From positions 122,831 through 186,830 of the forward strand of contig NZ_JABWQX020000003.1 in assembly GCF_014268655.2 (NCBI RefSeq): a DNA stretch of 64,000 bases. Reading direction: 5' to 3'. Below are positions 9,262 through 17,951 of this stretch, one piece after another (position 1 is the stretch's first letter; each line of letters starts with the position of its first letter). The notes below the pieces were generated by a model that was not told the DNA's origin, searched no databases, and saw only the letters and a list, made by a program, of their open reading frames with translations. The translations under genes and the position numbers were made by a program. This DNA comes from Pseudomonas marvdashtae. GTDB taxonomy: Bacteria; Pseudomonadota; Gammaproteobacteria; Pseudomonadales; Pseudomonadaceae.

Positions 9262-10260
9262 TTACTGCTTGGCGACGTTGCCGCCTTCTTGCAGGCCCAG
9301 GTCAGCCAGTGCCTTGGCGGCAACCTTGGCTGGCAGCGGGATGTAACCGTCCTTGACCACGACTTCCTGGCCTTGCTTGGACAGGATCAGCTTCACGAAC
9401 TCAGCTTCCAGCGGGGCCAGAGGCTTGTTCGGGGCCTTGTTGACGTAGACGTAGAGGAAGCGCGACAGCGGGTACTTGCCGTTCAGGGCGTTTTCTTCGG
9501 TGTCTTCGATGAATTCGCCGCCTTCTTTCTTCGCCAAGGCAACGGTTTTCACGCTAGCCGTCTTGTAGCCGATGCCCGAGTAGCCGACGCCGTTAAGCGA
9601 GCTGCTGATCGACTGCACAACCGAAGCCGAACCCGGCTGTTCGTTGACGTTAGGCTTATAGTCGCCTTTGCACAGTGCTTCTTCCTTGAAGTAGCCGTAG
9701 GTGCCGGACACCGAGTTACGGCCGAACAGCTGGACTGGCTTGTTGGCCAGGTCGCCGGTCACGCCCAGGTCGCCCCAGGTCTTGACGTCAGCCTTGGCGC
9801 CGCACAGGCGAGTCGAGGAGAAGATGGCATCGACTTGAGCCATGGTCAGGTGCTTGATCGGGTTGTCCTTATGGACGAATACGGCCAGGGCGTCCACGGC
9901 AACCGGGATAGCGGTAGGCTTGTAGCCGTACTTGGTTTCGAAGGCCTGCAGTTCGTTGTCCTTCATCTTGCGGCTCATCGGGCCCAGGTTGGCGGTGCCT
10001 TCGGTGAGCGCGGGCGGCGCGGTGGAGGAACCGGCGGCCTGAATCTGGATGTTTACGTTCGGGTATTCTTTCTTGTAGTTCTCAGCCCACAAGGTCATCA
10101 GGTTGGCCAGGGTATCGGAGCCGACGCTGGACAGGTTGCCCGACACACCAGTGGTCTTGGTGTAGCTCGGGATCGCAGGGTCAACAGCGGCAACCGCGTT
10201 GGCAGTCGCAACGCCAGCAGCGACGACAGTCATTGCCGCCATCAAACGCTTCAGTTTCAT
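9262..10260 (-). CDS. pstS: Phosphate ABC transporter substrate-binding protein PstS
   Basis: Periplasmic phosphate receptor, 332 residues with a Sec signal peptide ([22 protein letters not shown], cleavage after about residue 25). Phosphate-binding loop residues are visible in [11 protein letters not shown] and in [14 protein letters not shown], and [18 protein letters not shown] in the middle forms the second binding segment. CTAGGAGTAAGGC gives a strong ribosome site before ATG 10260. It is the first gene of the pst operon and is preceded by a Pho box, so PhoB control is expected. Confidence 0.97.
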   Translation of the reverse strand: MKLKRLMAAMTVVAAGVATANAVAAVDPAIPSYTKTTGVSGNLSSVGSDTLANLMTLWAENYKKEYPNVNIQIQAAGSSTAPPALTEGTANLGPMSRKMKDNELQAFETKYGYKPTAIPVAVDALAVFVHKDNPIKHLTMAQVDAIFSSTRLCGAKADVKTWGDLGVTGDLANKPVQLFGRNSVSGTYGYFKEEALCKGDYKPNVNEQPGSASVVQSISSSLNGVGYSGIGYKTASVKTVALAKKEGGEFIEDTEENALNGKYPLSRFLYVYVNKAPNKPLAPLEAEFVKLILSKQGQEVVVKDGYIPLPAKVAAKALADLGLQEGGNVAKQ

Positions 10261-10336
10261 GCCTTACTCCTAGCAGATAGGGTGTGTTAAGTCGGCCAAG
10301 TATCGGTAAGCCTTGTGAACACTCTATTGCTGAAAT

Positions 10337-10354
10337 ATGACAATTGGATGAAAG
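10337..10354 (-). promoter_or_regulatory. Pho box upstream of pstS
   Basis: The minus strand reads CTTTCAT, CCAA, TTGTCAT: two heptamers each one base off CTGTCAT, at the correct 11-base spacing. It lies about 77 bases before the pstS start. A plausible -10 (CAATAG) follows about 10 bases downstream. Confidence 0.8.
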
Positions 10355-10440
10355 GCCAGTATTGAGATTGCCGGAGGGTTCTTGATGCATTTGACTCTTT
10401 TCCCAGAACAACCGACCGATAGAAGAATCCCAAGCCTCAA

Positions 10441-10478
10441 GGTTGACAAACTCACAACAAAATATAACCTTGTCAACC
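10441..10478 (+). promoter_or_regulatory. Inverted repeat and promoter before the XRE/ImmA gene (likely self-operator)
   Basis: A perfect 9-base dyad, GGTTGACAA (10441-10449) and TTGTCAACC (10470-10478), frames an AT-rich stretch. The left arm contains a consensus-like -35 TTGACA and the centre holds a TATAAC-type sequence. It ends 13 bases before the start codon. An XRE-HTH protein binding here would block its own promoter, as is usual for antitoxin operons; that regulation is inferred. Confidence 0.6.
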
Positions 10479-10491
10479 ACGAGAGGCACTC

Positions 10492-11550
10492 ATGATCAAT
10501 GAACGAATTCGCCGCGCCCGCGTCTTGAGGGGCATGTCGCTTGAAGCCTTGGCGCTTCAACTAGGTGACATTACTAAGCAAGCACTCAGCAAATATGAGA
10601 AGGGGTTGGCTACCCCCGGCTCGGCTCGCCTGTTGAAAATCGCGAAAATATTGCAGATCAGTCCTGAATACTTCTTCCGGGCGGATTTGGTCCCGCTTGC
10701 TCCGCTGGAATTTCGCAAACTGGCGAAAATGCCCAAATACCGCCAGATACAGATTGAAGAACAGATGCGTGAACATCTTGAGCGCTACATCGCTTTGGAA
10801 GATTGCTTCGATCCGGCCACTGTCCAAACACCTGCCACTCCACCACAAATGCTGACAGTTTCCTGCATAGACGAAGCAGAAGGGGCGGCCGAGCAATTGC
10901 GAAATTTCTGGGGGATTGGCAGCGACCCCATCTCCAACCTGACCGAGCAAATGGAAGAGCACAGCATCAAGGTCGCGATGCTGAATGGGCCAGACGATTT
11001 CGACGGTGCCTGCGCTGCTACCATTGATGGCCGCCATGTCTTAATCGCGCTGAACGCTGAACGTCCCGGTGAGCGAATACGTTTCACCGCCGCCCATGAG
11101 CTTGGCCATTGGGTTATGCAATTGCCAGAAGACATGTCCGAGCGGGACAAGGAAAATTGCTGCCACCGTTTCGCTGGGGCATTCCTATATCCAGCAAAAG
11201 GCGTCATCAACGATTTTGGTAGCCATCCTCGTTCCCGCGTCCATCCTCGTGAGCTCCTCATTGCCAAGCGTGACTATGGAATTTCTATGCAGGCAGCGCT
11301 ACGCCGTCTTAAAGATCTTCATCTTTTGAGCGAAGGCGGCTACAAGTCTCTGACCATTCAGTTCAGTGCTAATGGATGGCGTAAAAACGAACCCGAGCCT
11401 ATGCCATGCAAACCGCCGCAACGCTTCGAATCGTTAGTGTTTTGGGGGCTGGCCGAAGGGCTTATGACCAAATCCCGGGCAGCCGAATTGTTACAAAAAC
11501 CAGTGAGTGTGCTTGACCCCAATTTTCTGGGCTCACTGGAGAGTGCATGA
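10492..11550 (+). CDS. XRE-family HTH plus ImmA/IrrE-type zinc metallopeptidase (antitoxin-like)
   Basis: 352 residues. An N-terminal helix-turn-helix (about residues 3-58: MSLEALALQLGDITKQALSK) is followed by an ImmA/IrrE (DUF955, COG2856) peptidase domain. Its zinc motif HELGH spans residues 202-206. Such proteins act as DNA-binding repressors whose protease domain cleaves or is linked to a partner. The gene overlaps the downstream PIN-domain gene by ATGA, which means tight co-translation and points to a toxin-antitoxin-like pair. Base composition is somewhat richer in A and T than in the pst genes, and the pair sits between pstS and an MFS gene that I recall as adjacent in P. aeruginosa. 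That suggests insertion. The ribosome site is GAGAGGC. Confidence 0.88.
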   Translation: MINERIRRARVLRGMSLEALALQLGDITKQALSKYEKGLATPGSARLLKIAKILQISPEYFFRADLVPLAPLEFRKLAKMPKYRQIQIEEQMREHLERYIALEDCFDPATVQTPATPPQMLTVSCIDEAEGAAEQLRNFWGIGSDPISNLTEQMEEHSIKVAMLNGPDDFDGACAATIDGRHVLIALNAERPGERIRFTAAHELGHWVMQLPEDMSERDKENCCHRFAGAFLYPAKGVINDFGSHPRSRVHPRELLIAKRDYGISMQAALRRLKDLHLLSEGGYKSLTIQFSANGWRKNEPEPMPCKPPQRFESLVFWGLAEGLMTKSRAAELLQKPVSVLDPNFLGSLESA

Positions 11551-12038
11551 GTCTGGTCTACATCAGCGATACGAATATCTGGATCGATTTCAGAAATGCC
11601 GGGTTGCTGGAGCACATGTTCAAGTTGCCATTCACACTTTGCTGCACAGACTTCGTGCTACAAGAGCTTGAGGACTTTTCTCATGACGAGTTACTTGCCT
11701 TTGGGTTGATTGTCGAGTCTTTCGATGGTCCTGGGGTGGCTCGACTTTTCAATCTCAAGATCGAGCACAACAATAGCTCGCTGGCAGACGTCTCTTGCTA
11801 CCTACTCGCGCAAGATACGGGTAGACCACTTCTGACAGGAGATGGCAAGCTCAGGCGCCAAGCACAACGAGATGGCCTACAAGTATATGGAGCGCTGTGG
11901 CTGCTGGACTCAATGGTCATGACCGGGGTGATCCCTCCAGTGCTTGCTGCCAACGCGCTGGAAAATATGCTAGGACACGGAGCGCGCCTCCCCACTGCCG
12001 AATGCGACGCAAGGCTTTCGGCCTGGCGAAAGCCCTGA
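11547..12038 (+). CDS. PIN-domain protein, predicted RNase toxin
   Basis: 163 residues. The four acidic positions of a PIN nuclease can be placed at D8 (in ISDTNIW), E40 (LQELEDF), D81 (SLADVSCYLLA) and D99 (LLTGDGKLR). PIN proteins cut RNA using magnesium. The start ATG overlaps the stop of the XRE/ImmA gene, so this is the second gene of a two-gene operon, consistent with a toxin restrained by its neighbour. It is longer than typical VapC toxins (about 130 residues), with an extra C-terminal segment of about 35 residues. It ends 12 bases from the stop of the convergent MFS gene. Confidence 0.85.
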   Translation: MSLVYISDTNIWIDFRNAGLLEHMFKLPFTLCCTDFVLQELEDFSHDELLAFGLIVESFDGPGVARLFNLKIEHNNSSLADVSCYLLAQDTGRPLLTGDGKLRRQAQRDGLQVYGALWLLDSMVMTGVIPPVLAANALENMLGHGARLPTAECDARLSAWRKP

Positions 12039-12050
12039 ACTCAATCGACC

Positions 12051-13349
12051 TTAGCGACCCTTCTTCCAAAGATAACCGCCCACCACCATCCCGATCCCGC
12101 AGATGATCGCCACGTAATACGCTGGCCCCATCGGGCTCTCTTTCAACAGCAAGGTCACGATCATCGGTGTCAATCCGCCGAAGATTGCGTAGGCCAGGTT
12201 GTAGGAAAACGACAGGCCACTGAAGCGCACCACGGCCGGGAACGCATTGACCATGACGTAAGGCACCGCGCCGATGGTGCCCACCAGCAAACCGCTCAAG
12301 GCGTAGAGCGGGAACAACCAGTCAGGGTGCTCGAACAAGCTGTGGTAGAAGGTCCAGAACGTGACGAGCAGCAAACCGCTGCCGAAGACAAACACCCGCC
12401 CCGCACCGAAACGGTCGGCCAGCACACCCGCGCCAATGCAACCGAAACTCAGGAACACAATCGCCAGGCTATTGGCCTGCAATGCCGTCGTCGGGCTGAA
12501 GTGATACACAGTCTGCAGCACCGTCGGCGTCATCAGGATGACGACGATGACCCCGGCCGACAGCAGCCAGGTCAGCAGCATCGAAATGGCGATTGCGCCG
12601 CGATGGTCGCGCAGCACGGCCCGCAGCGGTACCTCTTCGGCCAGGGCCTTGCGCAGCTGCAGCTCGGCGAATACCGGGGTTTCGTGGAGCCAGCGGCGCA
12701 GATACACCGAGAACAAGCCGAACACACCGCCCAGCAGGAACGGGATCCGCCAGGCGTAATCCGCCACTTCCACCGGTGTATAGAGGCTATTAATGGCGGT
12801 GGCCACCAGCGACCCCAGCAGAATCCCCGCCGTCAGGCCACAGGTCAGGGTGCCGCAGGCATAGCCGATGTGGCGCGCTGGCACATGCTCGGAAACGAAT
12901 ACCCAGGCCCCAGGCACTTCGCCGCCGATGGCCGCGCCCTGAATCACCCGCATCAGCAACAAGAGGATCGGCGCCCACATGCCGATCTGCGCATATGTCG
13001 GCAGCAAGCCCATGATCAAGGTGGGCACCGCCATCATGAAAATGCTCAGGGTGAACATTTTCTTGCGGCCCAGCAGGTCACCGAAGTGGGCCATGACGAT
13101 CCCGCCCAGCGGCCGGGCCAGATAACCGGCGGCAAAGATGCCAAACGTTTGCATCAGGCGCAGCCATTCGGGCATCTCGGCGGGAAAGAACAGCTTGCCG
13201 ACCACGGTGGCGAAGAACACGAAAATGATGAAATCGTAGAACTCCAGCGCACCGCCCAAGGCAGAAAGCGACAGGGTCTTGTAGTCATTACGGGTCAGCG
13301 GACGGGCGGGTTGTGCGGACGTCGCCGTGCTCGAAGGCGCAGTGGTCAT
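12051..13349 (-). CDS. MFS transporter, metabolite:H+ symporter (MHS) family
   Basis: 432 residues from ATG 13349, where GAGAAG lies upstream; an extended frame to 13448 begins with a non-membrane sequence and is not favoured. Twelve hydrophobic segments are expected. The MHS-type signatures are present: ALEFYDFIIFVFFATVVG in helix 1, then AGYLARPLGGIVMAHFGDLLGRKK between helices 2 and 3. Relatives import organic acids, betaine or shikimate-type compounds with protons across the inner membrane. The substrate cannot be assigned. I recall a similar MFS gene next to pstS in P. aeruginosa, so this is probably core genome. Confidence 0.9.
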   Translation of the reverse strand: MTTAPSSTATSAQPARPLTRNDYKTLSLSALGGALEFYDFIIFVFFATVVGKLFFPAEMPEWLRLMQTFGIFAAGYLARPLGGIVMAHFGDLLGRKKMFTLSIFMMAVPTLIMGLLPTYAQIGMWAPILLLLMRVIQGAAIGGEVPGAWVFVSEHVPARHIGYACGTLTCGLTAGILLGSLVATAINSLYTPVEVADYAWRIPFLLGGVFGLFSVYLRRWLHETPVFAELQLRKALAEEVPLRAVLRDHRGAIAISMLLTWLLSAGVIVVILMTPTVLQTVYHFSPTTALQANSLAIVFLSFGCIGAGVLADRFGAGRVFVFGSGLLLVTFWTFYHSLFEHPDWLFPLYALSGLLVGTIGAVPYVMVNAFPAVVRFSGLSFSYNLAYAIFGGLTPMIVTLLLKESPMGPAYYVAIICGIGMVVGGYLWKKGR

Positions 13350-13722
13350 GGCAAGGGCTTCTCTTATAGTCGGTTCTGCGGCCCCGACAACGCGCAATGG
13401 GAGCCTGGGCAGGTCCGGCACGATAGCAAATTGTTCGAAAAAGCACATAGAGGTGCGTAATAGACAGTCGAAATCAGAACCCAGTGGTCGTCTCGACGTC
13501 TATCGCCCGATATACTCGCAACCTTGCGACACTCTGTAAGGGGTTGCTGTGCGAAAACGTCGTTGGTGATGTAGTCAAATCAGCCGGTTTCGCAGAGTTT
13601 CCCTTTGGCACGCCTTTACGAAAAACGTGACGAACGTGGCATGTTCGGGCTGAATCGTTTTTTTCAAAGACGGCTATTCACCTGAAAGACAAGACAGAGT
13701 TACGGGTCAGAGGCCCCCCGGC
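13350..13722. other. Intergenic region between divergent MFS and thioesterase genes
   Basis: About 370 bases with no supported gene. It must hold the promoters of the two divergent genes. I see AT-rich patches around 13425-13460 and 13560-13680 but no promoter pair good enough to mark, and no repeat or hairpin of note. Confidence 0.6.
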
Positions 13723-14127
13723 ATGATAGAGCTCGAACAAGAAGATCCGATTCCGCAAGGCGACCTGGCCCTGCAAATCACCGCGCTTCCTCGCGACACC
13801 AACGGCTTTGGCGATATTTTTGGCGGCTGGCTGGTGTCCCAGATGGACCTCGCCGGCACCGCGATGGCCAGCAAAGTGGCCGGCGGACGCGTGGCAACCG
13901 TGGCCATTGATCGCATGGCATTCCTGGTGCCGGTGGCCGTCGGCGCGCAGTTGTCGTTCTATACCCAGGCCCTGGAAATCGGTCGCAGCTCGATCCAGAT
14001 GATGGTTGAAGTCTGGAGCGACGACCCGCTGTCCAGTGAATGGCGCAAGGTCACCGAAGCGGTGTTTGTATTTGTCGCCATTGATGGCAGTGGTCGCACC
14101 CGCTCGGTTCCGCCACGCGCCCGTTAA
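13723..14127 (+). CDS. Acyl-CoA thioesterase, hotdog fold (YciA-like)
   Basis: 134 residues, the normal length for a single hotdog-domain thioesterase. The catalytic/tight-turn region DTNGFGDIFGGWLVSQMDLAGT near residues 25-46 carries the Asn and Asp expected of the YciA/BACH group, and the end (TRSVPPRAR) also resembles YciA. The enzyme would hydrolyse acyl-CoA to free acid and CoA in the cytoplasm; chain-length preference is unknown. GAGG sits about 9 bases before the ATG. Confidence 0.9.
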   Translation: MIELEQEDPIPQGDLALQITALPRDTNGFGDIFGGWLVSQMDLAGTAMASKVAGGRVATVAIDRMAFLVPVAVGAQLSFYTQALEIGRSSIQMMVEVWSDDPLSSEWRKVTEAVFVFVAIDGSGRTRSVPPRAR

Positions 14128-14184
14128 ACACGGCGACCGTTTTGCGGTCCATTGCAGTTCATGTTCCTGAACGAGATTTGCAAG

Positions 14185-15084
14185 ATGCCTACGCCTAACG
14201 TCGAAGCCGTCAAACTGGATGAACTGAACGGTTGGCGCATCCGCCACGGTCAGGCCGAGTTGCTGGTGGCCCAGCAAGGCGCGCATGTCCTCAGCTATCA
14301 AGTGGACGGCCAGCCGCCGTTGATCTGGCTCAACGACCAGGCCACGTTCAAGAGCGGTAAGAGCATCCGCGCCGGCGTGCCGGTGTGCTGGCCATGGTTC
14401 GGCAACCTGACACGCAACCCCGACAGCGTCCAGGCGATGCGCGTCAGCAACGAACCGGCCACGGCCCACGGCTTGGTGCGAGCGATGGATTGGGAACTCA
14501 AGGGCATCGAGGCCGAGGGCGAAAGCCTGAAGATCGAATTCGTCTTGCCCTACCCGGAAAACGGCCTCTCGGGCTGGCCCCACCACGTAGACCTGACGCT
14601 GACGATCGTGATGGACGAGCAACTGCATATCCACCTCACCAGCCATAACCGGGGCAGCGAAACCGTCAGCCTCAGCCAGGCGCTGCACAGCTATTTCGCT
14701 GTCAGCGACGTGCGTAACGTACACGTCGACGGTGTGGATGGCTTGCGCTATATCGAGACCCTGGACGATTGGAACATCCACTCCCAGGCCGGTGATTTGC
14801 ATTTTGCCGGCGAAACGGACCGTATCTACCTCGATACGCCACCGACGCTGAGCATCGTGGACGCGCATTGGAATCGACGGATCGAGTTGGCCAGCGTCGG
14901 CTCGCGCTCGGCGGTAGTCTGGAACCCGTGGACCGAACGGGCCAAGGCTTTCAGCGACATGGCCGATGATGGCTGGCAGCGCATGCTGTGCATCGAGACG
15001 GCGAATGTGATGGACGATGTGGTGACGCTGTTGCCCGACGCTCGTCATACGCTGGGTGTGAGCATCGCCAGCAAGCCGCTCTAG
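14185..15084 (+). CDS. D-hexose-6-phosphate mutarotase (YeaD-like, aldose-1-epimerase family)
   Basis: 299 residues from ATG 14185, which gives the family-like start MPTPNVEAVKLDELNGW. Upstream in-frame TTG 14152 and ATG 14161 are alternatives with poor ribosome sites. Visible motifs are QQGAHVLSYQ, GVPVCWPWFGN, the catalytic-region His in ATAHGLVRAMDW, and the Glu region near ETANV at the C-terminus. Family members interconvert anomers of glucose-6-phosphate or related sugars. It follows the thioesterase gene by 57 bases and may share its transcript. Confidence 0.9.
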   Translation: MPTPNVEAVKLDELNGWRIRHGQAELLVAQQGAHVLSYQVDGQPPLIWLNDQATFKSGKSIRAGVPVCWPWFGNLTRNPDSVQAMRVSNEPATAHGLVRAMDWELKGIEAEGESLKIEFVLPYPENGLSGWPHHVDLTLTIVMDEQLHIHLTSHNRGSETVSLSQALHSYFAVSDVRNVHVDGVDGLRYIETLDDWNIHSQAGDLHFAGETDRIYLDTPPTLSIVDAHWNRRIELASVGSRSAVVWNPWTERAKAFSDMADDGWQRMLCIETANVMDDVVTLLPDARHTLGVSIASKPL

Positions 15085-15101
15085 CCACCCTCGACACCAA
15101 G

Positions 15102-15127
15102 ATGTGGGAGCAAGCCCGCTCCCACAT
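15102..15127. repeat. Single REP palindrome between convergent genes
   Basis: ATGTGGGAGCAAGCCCGCTCCCACAT forms a 10-base stem with a small loop. It lies between two genes that point at each other and may double as a bidirectional terminator. Confidence 0.8.
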
Positions 15128-15152
15128 TCGGGTCCAGCCGCATTTGCGCCTG

Positions 15153-15689
15153 TTACAGATCCGCGTCCACTACCACCCTCACCTTCTCCGCCTCCATCGC
15201 ATACGCGGCGCTCGCCAGGTCGTTGTCGACCTTTTCGATTTTCAGCGTGCCGGTGACCCACAGTGGCGTGTAGATATCGTCAAGCTTCAGGCCCTTGGGA
15301 TAGCGCACCAGCACCAGTTGATTGGGCGGCGGTGGCGGGACGTGGATGCAGGCACCGGGATAAGGCACCAGGAAAAACAATGTGCTCCGGCCCTTGGCAT
15401 CAGTTTCCAAAGGAACCGGATAACCACCCAGGCGGATGTGCTTGTCGTTCATCGACGCCACGGTCTTGGCCGAATACATCACCGCCGGCAAGCCTTTGCT
15501 CTGCTTCAGGCCGCCCTTTTCGGTGAAGGTGCCGCTGGCTTCGGGGGAGTTGTGGTCGATCTCAGGCATGGCCTCGAGGGCTTTCTGGTCGGACTTTGGC
15601 ATCAGTTCGAGCCAGTCGGTTTCCGCCAGCTCGGCGGCATGGGCCAGGCCACTGCCCAGTAGAAGAAGGGTCAACACTAAACGGCGCAT
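15153..15689 (-). CDS. DUF3299 family exported protein
   Basis: 178 residues from ATG 15689 with a signal peptide (MRRLVLTLLLLGSGLAHA). The mature part contains LGGYPVPLETD, TLFFLVPYPGACIHVPPPPPNQLV and YTPLWVTGTLKIEK, the pattern of DUF3299 proteins. The lone conserved Cys in PGACIHVPPPP is typical. The family is periplasmic or lipoprotein-like, with no defined function. The in-frame TTG at 15704 is not favoured. No partner genes are evident. Confidence 0.85.
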   Translation of the reverse strand: MRRLVLTLLLLGSGLAHAAELAETDWLELMPKSDQKALEAMPEIDHNSPEASGTFTEKGGLKQSKGLPAVMYSAKTVASMNDKHIRLGGYPVPLETDAKGRSTLFFLVPYPGACIHVPPPPPNQLVLVRYPKGLKLDDIYTPLWVTGTLKIEKVDNDLASAAYAMEAEKVRVVVDADL

Positions 15690-15777
15690 GAAAGTGCTCG
15701 GCAATGAGTGAGGAATGAAACGCCGGGCAGTTTAGCCCTCTCCGTGCGCCGCGCAGAGAGGGCTTCATCAGGTTTAA

Positions 15778-16023
15778 TCAGTTTCTTTTGATCAAGCCGT
15801 AGATCACCAGCAATACCACCGCGCCCACCAGGGCACCGAGGAAACCAGCGCCTTCGCCCGCCTGATAGATACCCAAGGCCTGGCCGCCGTAAGTGGCCGC
15901 CAACGAACCGCCGATACCGAGCAGGATGGTCATGATCCAGCCCATGCTGTCATCGCCCGGTTTGAGGAAGCGCGCCAGCAGGCCGACGATCAAGCCGATT
16001 AAGATGGTTCCGATGATTCCCAT
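15778..16023 (-). CDS. GlsB/YeaQ/YmgE family small membrane protein
   Basis: 81 residues with three hydrophobic segments and the family glycine patterns GLIVGLLARFLKPGDD and GWIMTILLGIGGSLAAT. GAGGGAAATGCC provides a strong ribosome site. These transglycosylase-associated-type proteins are induced by stress in several bacteria, and their molecular role is unknown. The gene stands alone. Confidence 0.93.
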   Translation of the reverse strand: MGIIGTILIGLIVGLLARFLKPGDDSMGWIMTILLGIGGSLAATYGGQALGIYQAGEGAGFLGALVGAVVLLVIYGLIKRN

Positions 16024-16125
16024 GGCATTTCCCTCTGGTTGAATAGCTATGCCAAAGCCTAGTCAGACTTTGGCACCTTGCCATGAGAGAAGCCGGCCGA
16101 CGAATGGTTCAAAGAATGTTTCGGA

Positions 16126-17211
16126 TTATTGCTCGGCGATCAGCGTCTCGACCTTGATGATCTGCTGGGCCAGCGTGGCCCTGTCGGCGCAACGCAGGTT
16201 GGCGTGACCGACCTTTCGGCCCACTTTGAACGCCTTGCCATAGTGGTGCAGATGACAGTCGGCAATCGCCAGGACTTTCTCGGTATCCGGCACTTTGCCG
16301 ATGAAGTTCAGCATTGCGCTCTCACCGACCTTGGCCGTCGACCCCAGTGGCAGCCCGGCCACCGCCCGCAGGTGATTTTCGAACTGGCTGCACTCGGCGC
16401 CTTCAGTAGTCCAATGCCCGGAGTTATGCACACGCGGAGCGATTTCGTTGGCCTTGAGGCCACCGTCCACTTCGAAGAACTCGAACGCCATGACGCCAAC
16501 ATAGTCGAGCTGCTTGAGCACTCGGCTGGAGTAGTCTTCGGCCAACGCTTGCAGCGGATGGTCGGTGCTGGCGACGGACAGCTTGAGAATGCCGTCCTTG
16601 TGGGTGTTGTGCACCAGCGGGTAGAAGCGCAGTTCACCGTCACGGGCACGCACGGCAATCAGCGAGACTTCGCCGGTGAAGGGTACGAAGCCTTCCAGCA
16701 GGCAGCCGACGCTGCCCAGCTCGGCAAACGTGCCGGCGACGTCTTCGGCGTTGCGCAAGACTTTCTGGCCCTTGCCGTCGTAACCCAGGGTGCGGGTCTT
16801 GAGCACGGCTGGCAGGCCGATGGAAGCGACAGCCGCTTCAAGGTCAGCTTGAGACTGGATATCGGCGAAGGCCGGCGTCGGGATGCCCAAGTCCTTGAAC
16901 ATGTTCTTTTCGAACCAGCGATCGCGGGCGATGCGCAGGGCTTCGGCGCTCGGGTAGACCGGGACGAACTGGGACAGGAAGGCAACGGTCTCGGCCGGGA
17001 CGCTTTCGAATTCGAAGGTCACCAGGTCGACTTCATCGGCCAACTGACGCAGGTGATCCTGATCACCGTAATCGGCCCGCAGATGTTCACCCAGGGCAGC
17101 GGCGCAGGCGTCCGGCGCCGGATCCAGGAAAGCGAAGTTCATCCCCAGCGGCGTACCCGCCAAGGCCAACATGCGACCCAACTGGCCGCCACCGATTACA
17201 CCGATTTTCAT
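16126..17211 (-). CDS. purK: 5-(carboxyamino)imidazole ribonucleotide synthase PurK
   Basis: ATP-grasp enzyme of purine synthesis: AIR + ATP + bicarbonate gives N5-CAIR. The N-terminal motif MKIGVIGGGQLGRMLA fixes the start at ATG 17211, although the frame stays open to 17232. ATP-grasp motifs are present: KTRTLGYDGKGQ, LLEGFVPFTGEVS, and the metal-binding NEIAPRVHNSGHWT. 361 residues, the normal length. It follows purE by 13 bases, forming the purEK pair whose product PurE rearranges. Confidence 0.97.
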   Translation of the reverse strand: MKIGVIGGGQLGRMLALAGTPLGMNFAFLDPAPDACAAALGEHLRADYGDQDHLRQLADEVDLVTFEFESVPAETVAFLSQFVPVYPSAEALRIARDRWFEKNMFKDLGIPTPAFADIQSQADLEAAVASIGLPAVLKTRTLGYDGKGQKVLRNAEDVAGTFAELGSVGCLLEGFVPFTGEVSLIAVRARDGELRFYPLVHNTHKDGILKLSVASTDHPLQALAEDYSSRVLKQLDYVGVMAFEFFEVDGGLKANEIAPRVHNSGHWTTEGAECSQFENHLRAVAGLPLGSTAKVGESAMLNFIGKVPDTEKVLAIADCHLHHYGKAFKVGRKVGHANLRCADRATLAQQIIKVETLIAEQ

Positions 17212-17224
17212 TTCGTCAACAACC

Positions 17225-17716
17225 TCAGGCAATGCGTGGGTCTGGATTGTCCAGGACGCTGTCTGTCTGCTCAGCGCGGAATTTTTTCAGCACGGTATGA
17301 AATTGTGGATGCTTGGCGCCCAGGATGCTGGCCGACAGCAGCGCCGCGTTGATCGCGCCGGCCTTGCCGATGGCCAGGGTAGCGACCGGGATGCCGGCTG
17401 GCATCTGTACGATCGACAGCAGCGAATCGACACCCGAGAGCATCGATGACTGCACCGGCACGCCCAGCACCGGCAGGTGCGTCTTGGCCGCACACATGCC
17501 TGGCAGATGGGCCGCGCCACCGGCTCCGGCGATGATCACCTCGATGCCACGGGACTCGGCCTCTTCGGCGTACTGGAACAGCAGGTCCGGGGTACGGTGG
17601 GCGGACACCACTTTCACCTCGTAAGGGATGCCGAGCTTTTCCAGCATATCGGCGGTGTGGCTAAGGGTGGACCAATCGGACTTGGAGCCCATGATCACGC
17701 CAACCAGTGCACTCAT
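17225..17716 (-). CDS. purE: N5-carboxyaminoimidazole ribonucleotide mutase PurE
   Basis: Class I PurE, 163 residues. The signature [10 protein letters not shown] lies near the N-terminus and SAHRTPD follows at about 40; the [10 protein letters not shown] loop completes the active site. It converts N5-CAIR to CAIR. It is first in the purE-purK operon. Its leader contains a strong intrinsic terminator ending 38 bases before the start codon, so transcription attenuation is possible. Confidence 0.97.
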   Translation of the reverse strand: MSALVGVIMGSKSDWSTLSHTADMLEKLGIPYEVKVVSAHRTPDLLFQYAEEAESRGIEVIIAGAGGAAHLPGMCAAKTHLPVLGVPVQSSMLSGVDSLLSIVQMPAGIPVATLAIGKAGAINAALLSASILGAKHPQFHTVLKKFRAEQTDSVLDNPDPRIA

Positions 17717-17754
17717 CGTCGTGCCTCTTCTCTCTGGGCGCCCGCAGGCGCGTC

Positions 17755-17797
17755 AAAAAACAACAAGCCACGCGGGAAAACCAGCGTGGCTTGTTGT
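17755..17797 (-). terminator. Intrinsic terminator in the purE leader
   Basis: A perfect 14-base stem (ACAACAAGCCACGC / GCGTGGCTTGTTGT, 10-base loop) is followed by six T on the minus strand. It could end the upstream LysR-type gene. However, a good promoter candidate lies between that gene and the hairpin, and there is too little room for a purE promoter after it. It may therefore act as an attenuator or end a small RNA of about 75 bases. Confidence 0.75.
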
Positions 17798-17835
17798 ACG
17801 AATTATGGCCGATCTGGACCGGCCAAAGGCCGCGC

Positions 17836-17841
17836 AGTATA
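17836..17841 (-). promoter_or_regulatory. Candidate -10 (TATACT) of the purEK promoter
   Basis: TATACT on the minus strand is preceded at about 16 bases by a weak -35 (CTGTTT). A start near 17829 would give a purE leader of about 112 bases with the terminator inside it. Confidence 0.5.
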
Positions 17842-17951
17842 CCGCAATGAAGCAGATAAACAGCCCCTGCCGCGACCATCTGTCATTTGTGGTTAAACGG
17901 CGGTTTTATTGACCCTGAGGTCAATGGAAAACCCTTGCGGGGGGACTTGAT

